Below are positions 1 to 8,401 of a stretch of DNA of 64,000 bases, piece after piece. Source of the DNA: a bacterium (lineage in GTDB: Bacteria; Hinthialibacterota; Hinthialibacteria; Hinthialibacterales; Hinthialibacteraceae); the NCBI GenBank assembly GCA_016125385.1, contig WGLV01000011.1, forward strand, positions 146,936 to 210,935, given 5' to 3'. The position numbers were made by a program, and so were the translations under genes. Below the pieces are notes generated by a model. That model searched no databases and was not told the DNA's origin. It worked only from the letters and a program-made list of their open reading frames with translations. Position 1 is the first letter of the stretch; every line of letters begins with the position of its first letter.

Positions 1-7
1 CGAGAGA

Positions 8-1246
8 TTAAAAGGCTTCGTGCATCCACTTCATCACCCGTTTCACCACGCGCCTCATCCCGGCGCCATAGTAGGCTTCGTCTTCATCGCGTTTTTCAAA
101 GCCCAGGTGCAACAGGCCGATCGCGGTGGAATAACTCGGGCTGGTGATGATCTCTTCATAACCGACCACGCCATTGGGGTAGCCGATGTGCGTTTCTTTC
201 TTGATGAGCGACTGCGCTTTTTCACGCAGCCCTTCGAGCATCGAACTGCCGCCGGTGAGGACGATTCCGCCAAACAACACGCCGAGCAGGTCGCGCGCGC
301 GCAACGTGCGGATGACCTCTTCGATCAGGTATTCGACGCGCGCTTCGATGATCTCGCACAACCGGCGCTTCTTGACGATGATGGTGCGGCGGTTTTTGAA
401 CCGCACCACTTCGAGCCGCTCTTCGGGGTCGATGCTCTCCGCTGTGGCGGAGCCGGAATATTTCTTGAGGTTTTCGGCGTTTTCGTACGGCGTTTGAAAG
501 TAGTGATTGATGTCGCGGGTGATATCTTCACCGCCGACCTGAAGCGTCTCGCTGTGTTCGATGCCGCCTTCGTAATACACCACCACGGAGGTGGTTTCGC
601 CGCCGATGTCGACCAGCGCCACGCCGGTCATCTTTTCTTCATCCGACAGCGTCGAATAGCTGGAGGCGATGGGCTGAAAGACGAAACGCTCCACCTGGAA
701 ACCCGCCCGCTGGACGCAACGCCGCAGGTTTTTCAGAATCGAATGGCGTCCCGTGATCAGATGGACGTCGGCCTGCAGTACGCTGCCCTCCATTCCCAGC
801 GGGTCGCGGATGTGCTGGGTTTCGTCGAGCCGGTACCAGCGCGGAATGGCGTGAAGAACCTCGTAATCTTTTGAAGTCGATTTCTGAATCGCCGACTGGA
901 TGCAGTTTTCGATGTCGTCGGCGGTGACGGTTCGGCCATGTTTTGAGAGCACGACCGAACCCGAACAGTTCTGGCTCTGGATGAACGCGCCCGATACGCC
1001 CACCACCGCGCGCTGAACGTCCATGCCGGGCGCCTGGTTGAGCGCCTTGGCGCAGGCGTTTGAGATCGAGGAGACGATGGTCTCCAGGTTCACGATGCCC
1101 TGCGCCGACAGCCCGTCGCAGGGGTGGACGCCCAGCCCCTGCACCTCAATCGCGCGGCGGTCGTTGCGCCGCGCCGCCACGGCGCACACCTTGGTGGCGC
1201 CGATATCGATGGCCAATAACTGATCCCGGTCGTTTTTGCGGCTCAT
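8..1246 (-). CDS. ftsA: Cell division protein FtsA
   Basis: Actin-like ATPase that tethers FtsZ filaments to the inner face of the cytoplasmic membrane and recruits the later divisome. The protein (412 residues) opens with the phosphate-binding strand LLAIDIGATKV, has the second actin-fold signature around VALVDIGGETTSVVV, a C-terminal FGGIVLTGGSS adenosine motif, and ends in a basic amphipathic helix (VVKRVMKWMHEAF) matching the FtsA membrane-targeting sequence. An ATG further upstream is possible, but the start at 1246 is preferred because it overlaps the ftsQ stop as ATGA, the coupling style used throughout this cluster. ftsZ would be expected just past the left edge of the window. Identification is secure. 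Confidence 0.96.
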   Translation of the reverse strand: MSRKNDRDQLLAIDIGATKVCAVAARRNDRRAIEVQGLGVHPCDGLSAQGIVNLETIVSSISNACAKALNQAPGMDVQRAVVGVSGAFIQSQNCSGSVVLSKHGRTVTADDIENCIQSAIQKSTSKDYEVLHAIPRWYRLDETQHIRDPLGMEGSVLQADVHLITGRHSILKNLRRCVQRAGFQVERFVFQPIASSYSTLSDEEKMTGVALVDIGGETTSVVVYYEGGIEHSETLQVGGEDITRDINHYFQTPYENAENLKKYSGSATAESIDPEERLEVVRFKNRRTIIVKKRRLCEIIEARVEYLIEEVIRTLRARDLLGVLFGGIVLTGGSSMLEGLREKAQSLIKKETHIGYPNGVVGYEEIITSPSYSTAIGLLHLGFEKRDEDEAYYGAGMRRVVKRVMKWMHEAF

Positions 1247-2151
1247 GATTTCATCGCGTTCGAGTGCGCCAGCGGCCCCTCGTTCCTGTACAGTTTTTTC
1301 CACGTCGCTCCATTTCGTTCGTCCCAGCGGACGGCGAAGCCATGAATGGGAAAACGGGCGTCCACGTAGATCGCCCGCAGGTCTTCTTTTTCAAGCGTGT
1401 TCCAGAAGGCGTTCAGCTTGATCGCCAGGTTGTCGTCATTGAGGTCGCGTAACACAATCAGTCCCACCCGGCGCTTCAGATGCAGCGCCAGATCGCCGTT
1501 CTCACGAAATTCGAATTCCGAGGTCTCGGCGGTAAAGCCCGGCGCGCTCTCCGCCAGCGTCTGAGCCAGCTCAAGCCCGGCGAGGACGCGCTCGTCGGTA
1601 ACGCGCGTTCCGGGTTCGCAGGGAACGTCGATGGCTCCGGTCAACAGTGGACGCGATTGCGCCAGCGCCAGCGTTTCTTTCTGTTCGCCCGCGTCGCGCC
1701 GGTCGAACGAATCGTCGACGATGGGCGGCAATACCACGCCTTCGCGGTCGAGTCCGTACATGGCTCCATCGGTGACGCATAACACGAACGCCGCCGGCGC
1801 GCGTTCTTCCACCACGATATGAATCTGATGCGGGGGAATCCGTTGGATGCCGGTGCGGTGGATGGCGGGGTGAGCCTCGATGCGCTGAGCCAGCGAGTTG
1901 AGGTCGATCAGCCAGATATTGGCGCCGGGGGCCAGGCCCGCACGGGTGAGGATCTCGTCCTGGCTGACGCGTTCGTTACCGTCAATGGTGATCTCCTGCA
2001 CGGAAAAATCAGATGAATTGAACAGATAGCGGAACATGTCGACGCTGATCAGGATGACGCCCGCCAGAGTGGCGCCCATCAGGAACACCCGGCACAGATA
2101 CCGGAACAGACCGGTCAAACGATCCACGAACGCGTCGGCCCAACCGCTCAT
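1243..2151 (-). CDS. ftsQ: Cell division protein FtsQ/DivIB
   Basis: Bitopic membrane protein linking FtsA/FtsZ to FtsL-FtsB and the septal synthase. It has a short cytoplasmic N-terminus, one transmembrane helix (about residues 17-40, rich in L, V and F), then a POTRA domain beginning near FSVQEITIDGNERVSQDEIL, the typical FtsQ strand-helix pattern, and a beta domain. Start at 2151 gives 302 residues and a 4-base ATGA overlap with the murC stop; an earlier in-frame start at 2205 would lie inside murC and adds an unstructured stretch. It follows murC directly: the murB and ddl genes often found between them are absent. Confidence 0.93.
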   Translation of the reverse strand: MSGWADAFVDRLTGLFRYLCRVFLMGATLAGVILISVDMFRYLFNSSDFSVQEITIDGNERVSQDEILTRAGLAPGANIWLIDLNSLAQRIEAHPAIHRTGIQRIPPHQIHIVVEERAPAAFVLCVTDGAMYGLDREGVVLPPIVDDSFDRRDAGEQKETLALAQSRPLLTGAIDVPCEPGTRVTDERVLAGLELAQTLAESAPGFTAETSEFEFRENGDLALHLKRRVGLIVLRDLNDDNLAIKLNAFWNTLEKEDLRAIYVDARFPIHGFAVRWDERNGATWKKLYRNEGPLAHSNAMKS

Positions 2152-3563
2152 CGCGCCGCCTCCTTGCCGCTCAACCGTTCGAGCAGGTTCATCCCCAGCT
2201 TCCATACGTCGCCCGCGCCGAATGTCACCACCACGTCGCCTTCATGCGCCTGCCCGGTGAGAAACTCGGCGGCTTCATCGAGCCGGGGAATGTACATCGC
2301 GTTCGCGCCGTTGCGGCGCGCGGGGCCCAGCAGAATTTCACCGCTTACGCCGTCAACCGGCGCCTCGCGCGCGGCGTAAATGCCGGTGATCACCAGCAGA
2401 TCGAGTCCGTTGAACGCCGCGCCGAATTCATCGCGCAGTTTCATCGTGCGTGAATAGAGATGCGGCTGAAACACGCCGATCAGCCGGCCCGTGTAGCGGT
2501 CTCTCAGACCCTGGATGGCGGCTTTGATTTCGTTGGGATGATGGGCGTAATCGTCGACCACAGTGACGCCCGCCGCGCGTCCTTTTTCTTCCATACGCCG
2601 CTGTACTCCGTCAAAACGGCCTAACGCGGCGGCGGCTCGATCGAAGGGAAGCCCAATCGTTTCGCTGACCGCGATCGCGCCCAGCGCATTGTGCGTGTTA
2701 TGGCGTCCGCTGACGCGAAGCGTCAAAAGCCCTCGCGTTTCGCCGCCGATCGTGACGAGGCATCGGCATCCGCCGCCCTCGGCTTCATAGCCACTGCCGC
2801 GAACGTCCGCCGATTCGTTGAATCCATACGTCAGTCGCCGGCGCCCGGCGGGGATGATCAGATCCCGCGTCAACTCGCAATCGGCCGAGCAGAGAATGGT
2901 TCCGTTTTCGCGGACGCCCTGCAGGAAGCCTTCAAACGCCTTCACGATGGCGTAGATGTCGGGGTAATGATCGAGGTGATCGGCGTCGATGTTGTTGATC
3001 AGCGCGATCTCGGGCTTGAGCCAGGTGAACGAGCCGTCGCTTTCATCGCCTTCGGCGATGGCCCATTCGCCACCGCCGGTTCGCACGTTGCCGCCGATGG
3101 CGCGTAACTCGCCGCCCACGTAAGCGCTCGGATCGAGATCGAGGTCAATGAGGAGTTGAGTCAGCATGGCGGTGAGCGTGGTTTTGCCGTGAGCGCCGGT
3201 AACCACGATGGGACGCTTTTCGTTCACCAGCGCGCCCAGCATGCGCGCGCGCGGCCAGACGGGGATCCCGCGCGTTTCCGCCCCGCGCCGTTCCGGATGA
3301 TCCGGTCTGGCGGCGGAGGTGGCCACGACGAGATCGGCGCCTTCCACGTTTTCCGGCTTGTGTTCGTGCATGATGCGCACGCCGAGCGCTTCAAGGCGTT
3401 CGGTGGCCTCGTTGCGCGCGGGATCAGAGCCGGTCACATGGACGCCGCGCTGGATCAGCGGGGGGGCGAGCGCGCTAACGCCGACGCCCCCCACGCCAAT
3501 CAGGTGGACGTGTCGTACTCCCGACAGGGAGTCCTGGTCCATCATGTCCCTCAAACCCTTCAT
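2148..3563 (-). CDS. murC: UDP-N-acetylmuramate--L-alanine ligase MurC
   Basis: Cytoplasmic ATP-dependent ligase adding the first amino acid (L-Ala) of the peptidoglycan stem to UDP-MurNAc. The 471-residue protein has the N-terminal Rossmann-like UDP-binding loop HLIGVGGVGVSALA (about 20-33), the Mur ligase P-loop GAHGKTT (123-129), the NIDADHLDHY metal/nucleotide region, and DDYAHHPNEI, which is characteristic of MurC rather than MurD, E or F. Length is normal. It sits between murG and ftsQ and its stop overlaps the ftsQ start. Confidence 0.97.
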   Translation of the reverse strand: MKGLRDMMDQDSLSGVRHVHLIGVGGVGVSALAPPLIQRGVHVTGSDPARNEATERLEALGVRIMHEHKPENVEGADLVVATSAARPDHPERRGAETRGIPVWPRARMLGALVNEKRPIVVTGAHGKTTLTAMLTQLLIDLDLDPSAYVGGELRAIGGNVRTGGGEWAIAEGDESDGSFTWLKPEIALINNIDADHLDHYPDIYAIVKAFEGFLQGVRENGTILCSADCELTRDLIIPAGRRRLTYGFNESADVRGSGYEAEGGGCRCLVTIGGETRGLLTLRVSGRHNTHNALGAIAVSETIGLPFDRAAAALGRFDGVQRRMEEKGRAAGVTVVDDYAHHPNEIKAAIQGLRDRYTGRLIGVFQPHLYSRTMKLRDEFGAAFNGLDLLVITGIYAAREAPVDGVSGEILLGPARRNGANAMYIPRLDEAAEFLTGQAHEGDVVVTFGAGDVWKLGMNLLERLSGKEAAR

Positions 3564-3620
3564 TCAGTGCATTCGCCGGGCGGCCATCGCCCCCGCGGCG
3601 TGAAAACTCGTTTTGGTCCG

Positions 3621-4724
3621 TCAGGCCTCGATGAGGCCGAGCAGGTCGCGCGCGATGCGGTCCGCCGCGTCGCCGCGTCCCAGCACACTGGCGTTGCGGC
3701 TCATTTCGCCGCGCCGTTGCGGGTCATCCATCAAACCGCACAACGCGCCGGCCAGCGCTTCGGCCCGTAAGTCTTTTTCTTCCATCACCAGCGCCGCGCC
3801 CGCCTCCGCGAATGCGTTCGCGTTGGCGCTCTGGTGGTTCTCGCTGGCGAACGGGTAGGGAACCAGCACGCTGGGCAGGCCCCACAGCGCGATCTCGGAC
3901 AGCGAACCCGATCCCGCCCGGCTTACAACGGCGTTAGCGCGTTGATAGGCCGACGCCATGTCGTCGATGAAGGGCGTCAGTGTTACGCACGCCGGGCGTG
4001 GTAGGCTCATCGCCCAGTCCAGGTTGCGCTCGCCGGTCTGCACCAGCGCTTCGAAGGCGCGGCCTTGCGCGCTCATCCGTTCAAAGGCTTGCAGGCAGGC
4101 TTCGGTCAGGCGTTTCGCGCCCTGGCTTCCACCGATGACGAGAATCGTAAAAGGCCGCTCGTGACCGGCCGTTTGCGATTCGCGCCGCTGTTTCAGCATT
4201 TCTTCGCGAAGAGGGAACCCGAACGCCTTGCACTCCACGCCCGGGATGTACTTCCGCGTCTCTTCATAAGTCACGTATACCGCGTCGCAGCGCGGCGCCA
4301 TCATACGGTTTACCAGGCCGGGCACGGCGTTCTGTTCGTGCAGCGCCGTCTTCCATCCCAATAACTTGCCCGCCGCCATCGCGGGGGCCGAGACGTACCC
4401 GCCCACGCCGAACACCACGCCTTTCGGCATCCGTTTCATCGCGCTCAGACAGCGGGCCACGCCCGAAAACGCCAGCCACACCGCCTTCAGGTTCGCCAGC
4501 GTGAGTTTGCGTTTGAGCCCTTGCAGATTCAGGCCGAAAAACGGCAGCCCGCGCCCTTCCGCTTCGCGCCGGTCGCGTTCGGCTTCGCGCCCCACGAACA
4601 ACATGGGCGCGTTCGGCGCCAGCGCGCGCAGAGCCTCCGCCACCGACAGGGCGGGGTAGAGATGGCCGCCCGTTCCGCCGCCGGTGACGACGATCGAACC
4701 GGTATGCCGCGCCGTTTCCGTCAA
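3621..4724 (-). CDS. murG: UDP-GlcNAc:lipid I transferase MurG (TTG start)
   Basis: GT28 glycosyltransferase that makes lipid II on the inner membrane face. It has the G-loop SIVVTGGGTGGHLYPALSVA near the N-terminus, the second G-rich loop VIGGSQGAKRL, and the donor-binding VSRAGSGSLSEIALWGLPSVLVPYP. An upstream in-frame start at 4763 would overlap ftsW by 23 bases and has no ribosome site; the TTG at 4724 is preceded by AAGGAG at 4733-4738 with an 8-base spacer and gives a 367-residue protein starting LTETARHTG. That start leaves 16 bases after the ftsW stop. Product identity is secure; the TTG start is an inference from the ribosome site. Confidence 0.95.
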   Translation of the reverse strand: MTETARHTGSIVVTGGGTGGHLYPALSVAEALRALAPNAPMLFVGREAERDRREAEGRGLPFFGLNLQGLKRKLTLANLKAVWLAFSGVARCLSAMKRMPKGVVFGVGGYVSAPAMAAGKLLGWKTALHEQNAVPGLVNRMMAPRCDAVYVTYEETRKYIPGVECKAFGFPLREEMLKQRRESQTAGHERPFTILVIGGSQGAKRLTEACLQAFERMSAQGRAFEALVQTGERNLDWAMSLPRPACVTLTPFIDDMASAYQRANAVVSRAGSGSLSEIALWGLPSVLVPYPFASENHQSANANAFAEAGAALVMEEKDLRAEALAGALCGLMDDPQRRGEMSRNASVLGRGDAADRIARDLLGLIEA

Positions 4725-4740
4725 AATCCTTCTCCTTGCG

Positions 4741-5877
4741 TTACGCGCGCCGTCTGCCGCCACGCCGCGATTCGGGCGCGATGGGCGGCGCGTCGAACGT
4801 TTCTCGCGCCACGCTGATCAAAAGGCCCACCATGATCATGTTGATAATCAGCGCCGAGCCGCCGTATGAGATGAACGGCAGCGAGATCCCCGTGGTGGGG
4901 ATGCTGCCGGTGACCACCGCGATATTCAGCGCCGCCTGAAAGCCGATCGCCGTCGAGCAACCCACCGCTACCAGCGAGCCGAACGGGTTTTCACAGCGCA
5001 ATGCGACCCAGTAACCCAGCAGCACCATCAGCATGTACGCGATCACCACCGCCGCGCAGTTCATAAACCCGAGCTCTTCGCCCATGATCGAAAAGATCAT
5101 GTCGGTGTGCGATTCAGGGGTGAAACCGAGCTGCTGTACGCCCTCACCCAGCCCGACGCCCCACACGCCGCCGTGCGCGAAGCCGATTTTCGCCTGCACG
5201 ATCTGATAGCCTTTTGAATCCATGTACAGCTCCGGGTGCATGAACGCGTTGATGCGTTCCCACAGCACCGGTTTGGTGTAGATGCCGATGACCACCGCCG
5301 CGATAAACACCGCCGCCACCGGGAGCAGGTGGGTCAGGCGTCCGCCCGCCGCGAACCAGATCGCGAAACACACCACGCCGATGAAAAACACCGTGCCGTG
5401 GTCGGGTTGTTTGAGAATCAGAGCGAGCGGGATGCTGACGAACAGCGCGGGAAACAAGACGCCCTTGAAGAACGAGCCCAGTTGTTCGCGCCGTTCGGCC
5501 CACACCGACGACAGATAAAAGATCACCGCCAGCTTCGTCATGTCGGAAGGCTGGAAGCCCATGATCCAGCGCCGGGAACCCTTGATTTCGCGCCCGATAA
5601 ACAACACCAGCACCAGCAGAACGATGTTGAGAATCATCATGGGCCGCGCCCATTTCTCCCAGCGGTTGTAATCGAGTCCCGCGAAGAAGAACAGACAGGC
5701 CAGCCCGATGCTGAACCGCATCAGCTGGCGTCCCATGTACTGGTAGACGTTGTTGTCGGTCCCTTTGGTCAGCAGAAACTGGCTTGAACTGAGCACCATC
5801 ACCACGCCAAGCAACACCAGCGCCAGCGTGAGCGCCAACAGGGTGCCGTTGATGAGTGAATGCGAGCGGATTTTCAT
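4741..5877 (-). CDS. ftsW: SEDS peptidoglycan polymerase FtsW
   Basis: Polytopic SEDS-family glycosyltransferase that polymerises septal peptidoglycan with its partner PBP (FtsI here). The 378-residue protein has about ten hydrophobic segments, and the family landmarks GSRRWIMGFQPSDMTKLAVIFYLS, KQPDHGTVFFIG (with the catalytic Asp region), HTDMIFSIMGEELGF, and the C-terminal STGISLPFISYGGSALI-type block, here starting TTGISLPF. The C-terminus is a short basic tail (RRGGRRRA). It overlaps murD upstream by 4 bases (ATGA), implying translational coupling. Confidence 0.96.
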   Translation of the reverse strand: MKIRSHSLINGTLLALTLALVLLGVVMVLSSSQFLLTKGTDNNVYQYMGRQLMRFSIGLACLFFFAGLDYNRWEKWARPMMILNIVLLVLVLFIGREIKGSRRWIMGFQPSDMTKLAVIFYLSSVWAERREQLGSFFKGVLFPALFVSIPLALILKQPDHGTVFFIGVVCFAIWFAAGGRLTHLLPVAAVFIAAVVIGIYTKPVLWERINAFMHPELYMDSKGYQIVQAKIGFAHGGVWGVGLGEGVQQLGFTPESHTDMIFSIMGEELGFMNCAAVVIAYMLMVLLGYWVALRCENPFGSLVAVGCSTAIGFQAALNIAVVTGSIPTTGISLPFISYGGSALIINMIMVGLLISVARETFDAPPIAPESRRGGRRRA

Positions 5878-7268
5878 CGGTATTCTTTCACCGCCTTCAT
5901 GAAGCGTTCGCCTCGCTCTTCGTAACTGCTGAACATGTCCCAGCTCGCGCAGGCGGGCGAGAGTAACAGGGTTTCACCCGCTTCGGCGTCGTCGAGCGCC
6001 TGTTTTACGGCGTCTTCGAGCGTCTGGCATCGTTTGATCTCGACCGCGGCGCTCCATGCGTCTTCGAGCAGGGCGGCGTCGCGACCGATGAGATAGGCGC
6101 ACCGCGCTTTTGTTTTCAGAAGATCATTCAGCGAAGCGAGGTCGTCGCCTTTCGCCTGGCCGCCCGCAATCAGCCGGATCGGCCCCGGCAACGCCTCCAG
6201 CGCGGCCTGAACGGCGTGGACGCTGGTGGCTTTCGAATCGTTGTAACATCGCACGCCTTTGACCACGCCGGCGAACTGCTGGCGGTGAGGCAATGGCGAG
6301 AACGAGGCCAGCGCCTCCACCGCCTTGCGCAGCGGCGCTCCATACGAGACCGCCGCGCCCATCGAGGCCAGCGCGTTCAAGCGCATGACGCTCGTCCATG
6401 AGTTCAACTCCGGCGCCGGCGCGCATTCTTCCGTCGCGCCGTCGCGGAGCCGTAGGGTTCCGTCGAGAAAGTACAAACCGTCAGGGCCCGCGGCATCAAT
6501 CGCAAATGTTCGCTTTCTCGACGAAACCCACTCCGGACAATAACCCTCAACCCCGGGGCCCATCCAAAGCGCCTCCATTGGCGTCTGGTTCTTCACAATG
6601 TTGAATTTCGTTTTGTAATACGTTTCCACCGAGTCGTACCGGCTGAGATGATCGGGCGCCAGATTGGTGATGACGCCTACCCGGGCGTGGAACTCCTCGA
6701 AGGTCTCGCATTGATAACTGCTCACCTCGATCACCATCGGGCGCCGGCTGATGCGCGGCTGCGACACCGCCGCATCGCACACCGGCAAGCCCACATTGCC
6801 GCCCATCAGCGCATCGAAACCGCAGTATTTCAGCACGTGCGCGGTCAGGTGGGTTACCGTGGTCTTGCCGTCGGTGCCGGTAATGGCGATCAAGGGCCGC
6901 TGTAGAAAACGGCAGCCAAACTCCACTTCGCCCGTGATATACACGCCCGCGCGCCGGAGCATTTCGATCAGCGGCGCGTTGGGGGGAAAGCCGGGGCTCA
7001 GTACGCAGTAATCGATGCCGTCAACGCACTTCAGCTCGCCGGTCAGTACTTTCACGCCGCGCGGAGTCCACTCTCGCCGCAGCGCCTCGGCTTTGGCGGC
7101 GTCGCTTTCATACGCGATTACCTGGCCGCCCTCATGAAGAATGAGGCGAGACGCCGACTGGCCCGACAGACCCATGCCGGCAACCAGGGCGCACAGCCCG
7201 GTCGCCTGGGGCAGCGGCCCGCTCAGCAACTCTTTCGCCTCGTTCTTCATCAGTCCGGCCAGCATCAT
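5874..7268 (-). CDS. murD: UDP-MurNAc-L-Ala--D-Glu ligase MurD
   Basis: Adds D-glutamate to UDP-MurNAc-L-Ala in the cytoplasm. It has an N-terminal nucleotide-fold glycine loop (LVAGMGLSGQSASRL), the ATP P-loop ITGTDGKTTVTHLTA, the central APDHLSRYDSVETYYKTK block and the C-terminal RLIAGGQAKGDD and LSPACASWDMFSSYEERG signatures, the last being diagnostic of MurD. Length 464 is slightly above the usual 430-450, because of N-terminal residues; ATGs at residues 1, 2 and 7 are all possible starts. The neighbouring mraY lies 20 bases upstream. Confidence 0.97.
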   Translation of the reverse strand: MMLAGLMKNEAKELLSGPLPQATGLCALVAGMGLSGQSASRLILHEGGQVIAYESDAAKAEALRREWTPRGVKVLTGELKCVDGIDYCVLSPGFPPNAPLIEMLRRAGVYITGEVEFGCRFLQRPLIAITGTDGKTTVTHLTAHVLKYCGFDALMGGNVGLPVCDAAVSQPRISRRPMVIEVSSYQCETFEEFHARVGVITNLAPDHLSRYDSVETYYKTKFNIVKNQTPMEALWMGPGVEGYCPEWVSSRKRTFAIDAAGPDGLYFLDGTLRLRDGATEECAPAPELNSWTSVMRLNALASMGAAVSYGAPLRKAVEALASFSPLPHRQQFAGVVKGVRCYNDSKATSVHAVQAALEALPGPIRLIAGGQAKGDDLASLNDLLKTKARCAYLIGRDAALLEDAWSAAVEIKRCQTLEDAVKQALDDAEAGETLLLSPACASWDMFSSYEERGERFMKAVKEYR

Positions 7269-7288
7269 CGATTCGTTCCCGCGCCCGT

Positions 7289-8401
7289 TCAGCGCATCTT
7301 CAGCGTCGCCAGTCCCAGAAAGGCGAAAATCGCCGCCATGATCCAGAACCGCACCACGATCGTCGTCTCGGGCCAGCCCATCATCTCGAAATGATGATGG
7401 ATCGGCGCCATTTTAAACACGCGCTTGCCACGCAGTTTGAATGAGTAAACCTGAATCATCACCGACAGCGATTCCATCACGAACACACCGCCGATGATAA
7501 ACAGCAGAATCTCCTGTTTGATTAAAACCGCCACAGCGCCCAGGGCGCCGCCCAGCGCGAGAGATCCGGTATCGCCCATAAAGACGTCGGCAGGGTGAGC
7601 GTTATACCAGAGAAACGCGGCCGTCGCGCCCACCAGCGCCATCATGAAGACCGTCAGTTCGCCGGAGTGGGGAATGTAGAGCAGGTCGAGATACTCGCTC
7701 GCGTCTACACGGCCGATGACGTAACACAGCGCCGCGAAGGCCAGCCCCACGATGGCAAAACATCCACTCGCCAGACCGTCGAGGCCGTCGGTGAGGTTGA
7801 CGGCGTTCGAGGTCCCCGTCACCACACAGGCGACGAAGGGGATGTACAGAATCCCCAGCGGGATGAACGTATGTTTGATGAAGGGCAGCGACAGCCCGTA
7901 TGGCTGTTCGGGTGACAGGGGATGCAGGAAATACAGCATCGCGCCCAGCCCCAGCCCCACGCCAAACTGGACGAACAACTTCTGTCTGGCGCGCACGCCC
8001 TTGTATTCTTTCTTTTTCAACTTGGTGTAGTCGTCGATGAATCCGAGCAGCCCCAGCGCCATCGTCACCGTCATCGCGGTGAGCACCAGCTGATTGTGCA
8101 GGTTGCCCCAGATCAGAATCGACAGCGCCACCGAGGCGAGAATCAGCGTGCCGCCCATGGTGGGCGTGCCCGCTTTGTCTTTATGTTTTTCATACAGATC
8201 TTTCACGCCTTCGCCGCGGATGGTCTGGCCGATCTTCATGTGGATGAGCCACTGGATGAACCACGGCCCCAGCGCTACGCCCAGCACCATCGCGGTCGAC
8301 GCCGCCATCGCCGCGCGGAAGGTGATGTACTGAAACACGTTGAACATTCCGAACGTGCCGGGATACATCACCGAAAGCGGGAAAAGATATTCGTAAACCA
8401 T
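7289..8401 (-). CDS. mraY: Phospho-MurNAc-pentapeptide transferase MraY
   Basis: Integral membrane enzyme forming lipid I from UDP-MurNAc-pentapeptide and undecaprenyl phosphate. The 370-residue protein shows the family pattern of about ten membrane helices, KAGTPTMGGTLI in the first conserved loop, LGFIDDYTKLKKKEYKGV with the catalytic DD pair, SNAVNLTDGLDGLASG, the NAHPADVFMGDTGSLALGG loop, and the C-terminal MAPIHHHFEMMGW triple-His motif. Its ATG shares one base with the murE stop (TGATG), so the two are translationally coupled; in most clusters murF lies between them. Confidence 0.98.
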   Translation of the reverse strand: MVYEYLFPLSVMYPGTFGMFNVFQYITFRAAMAASTAMVLGVALGPWFIQWLIHMKIGQTIRGEGVKDLYEKHKDKAGTPTMGGTLILASVALSILIWGNLHNQLVLTAMTVTMALGLLGFIDDYTKLKKKEYKGVRARQKLFVQFGVGLGLGAMLYFLHPLSPEQPYGLSLPFIKHTFIPLGILYIPFVACVVTGTSNAVNLTDGLDGLASGCFAIVGLAFAALCYVIGRVDASEYLDLLYIPHSGELTVFMMALVGATAAFLWYNAHPADVFMGDTGSLALGGALGAVAVLIKQEILLFIIGGVFVMESLSVMIQVYSFKLRGKRVFKMAPIHHHFEMMGWPETTIVVRFWIMAAIFAFLGLATLKMR

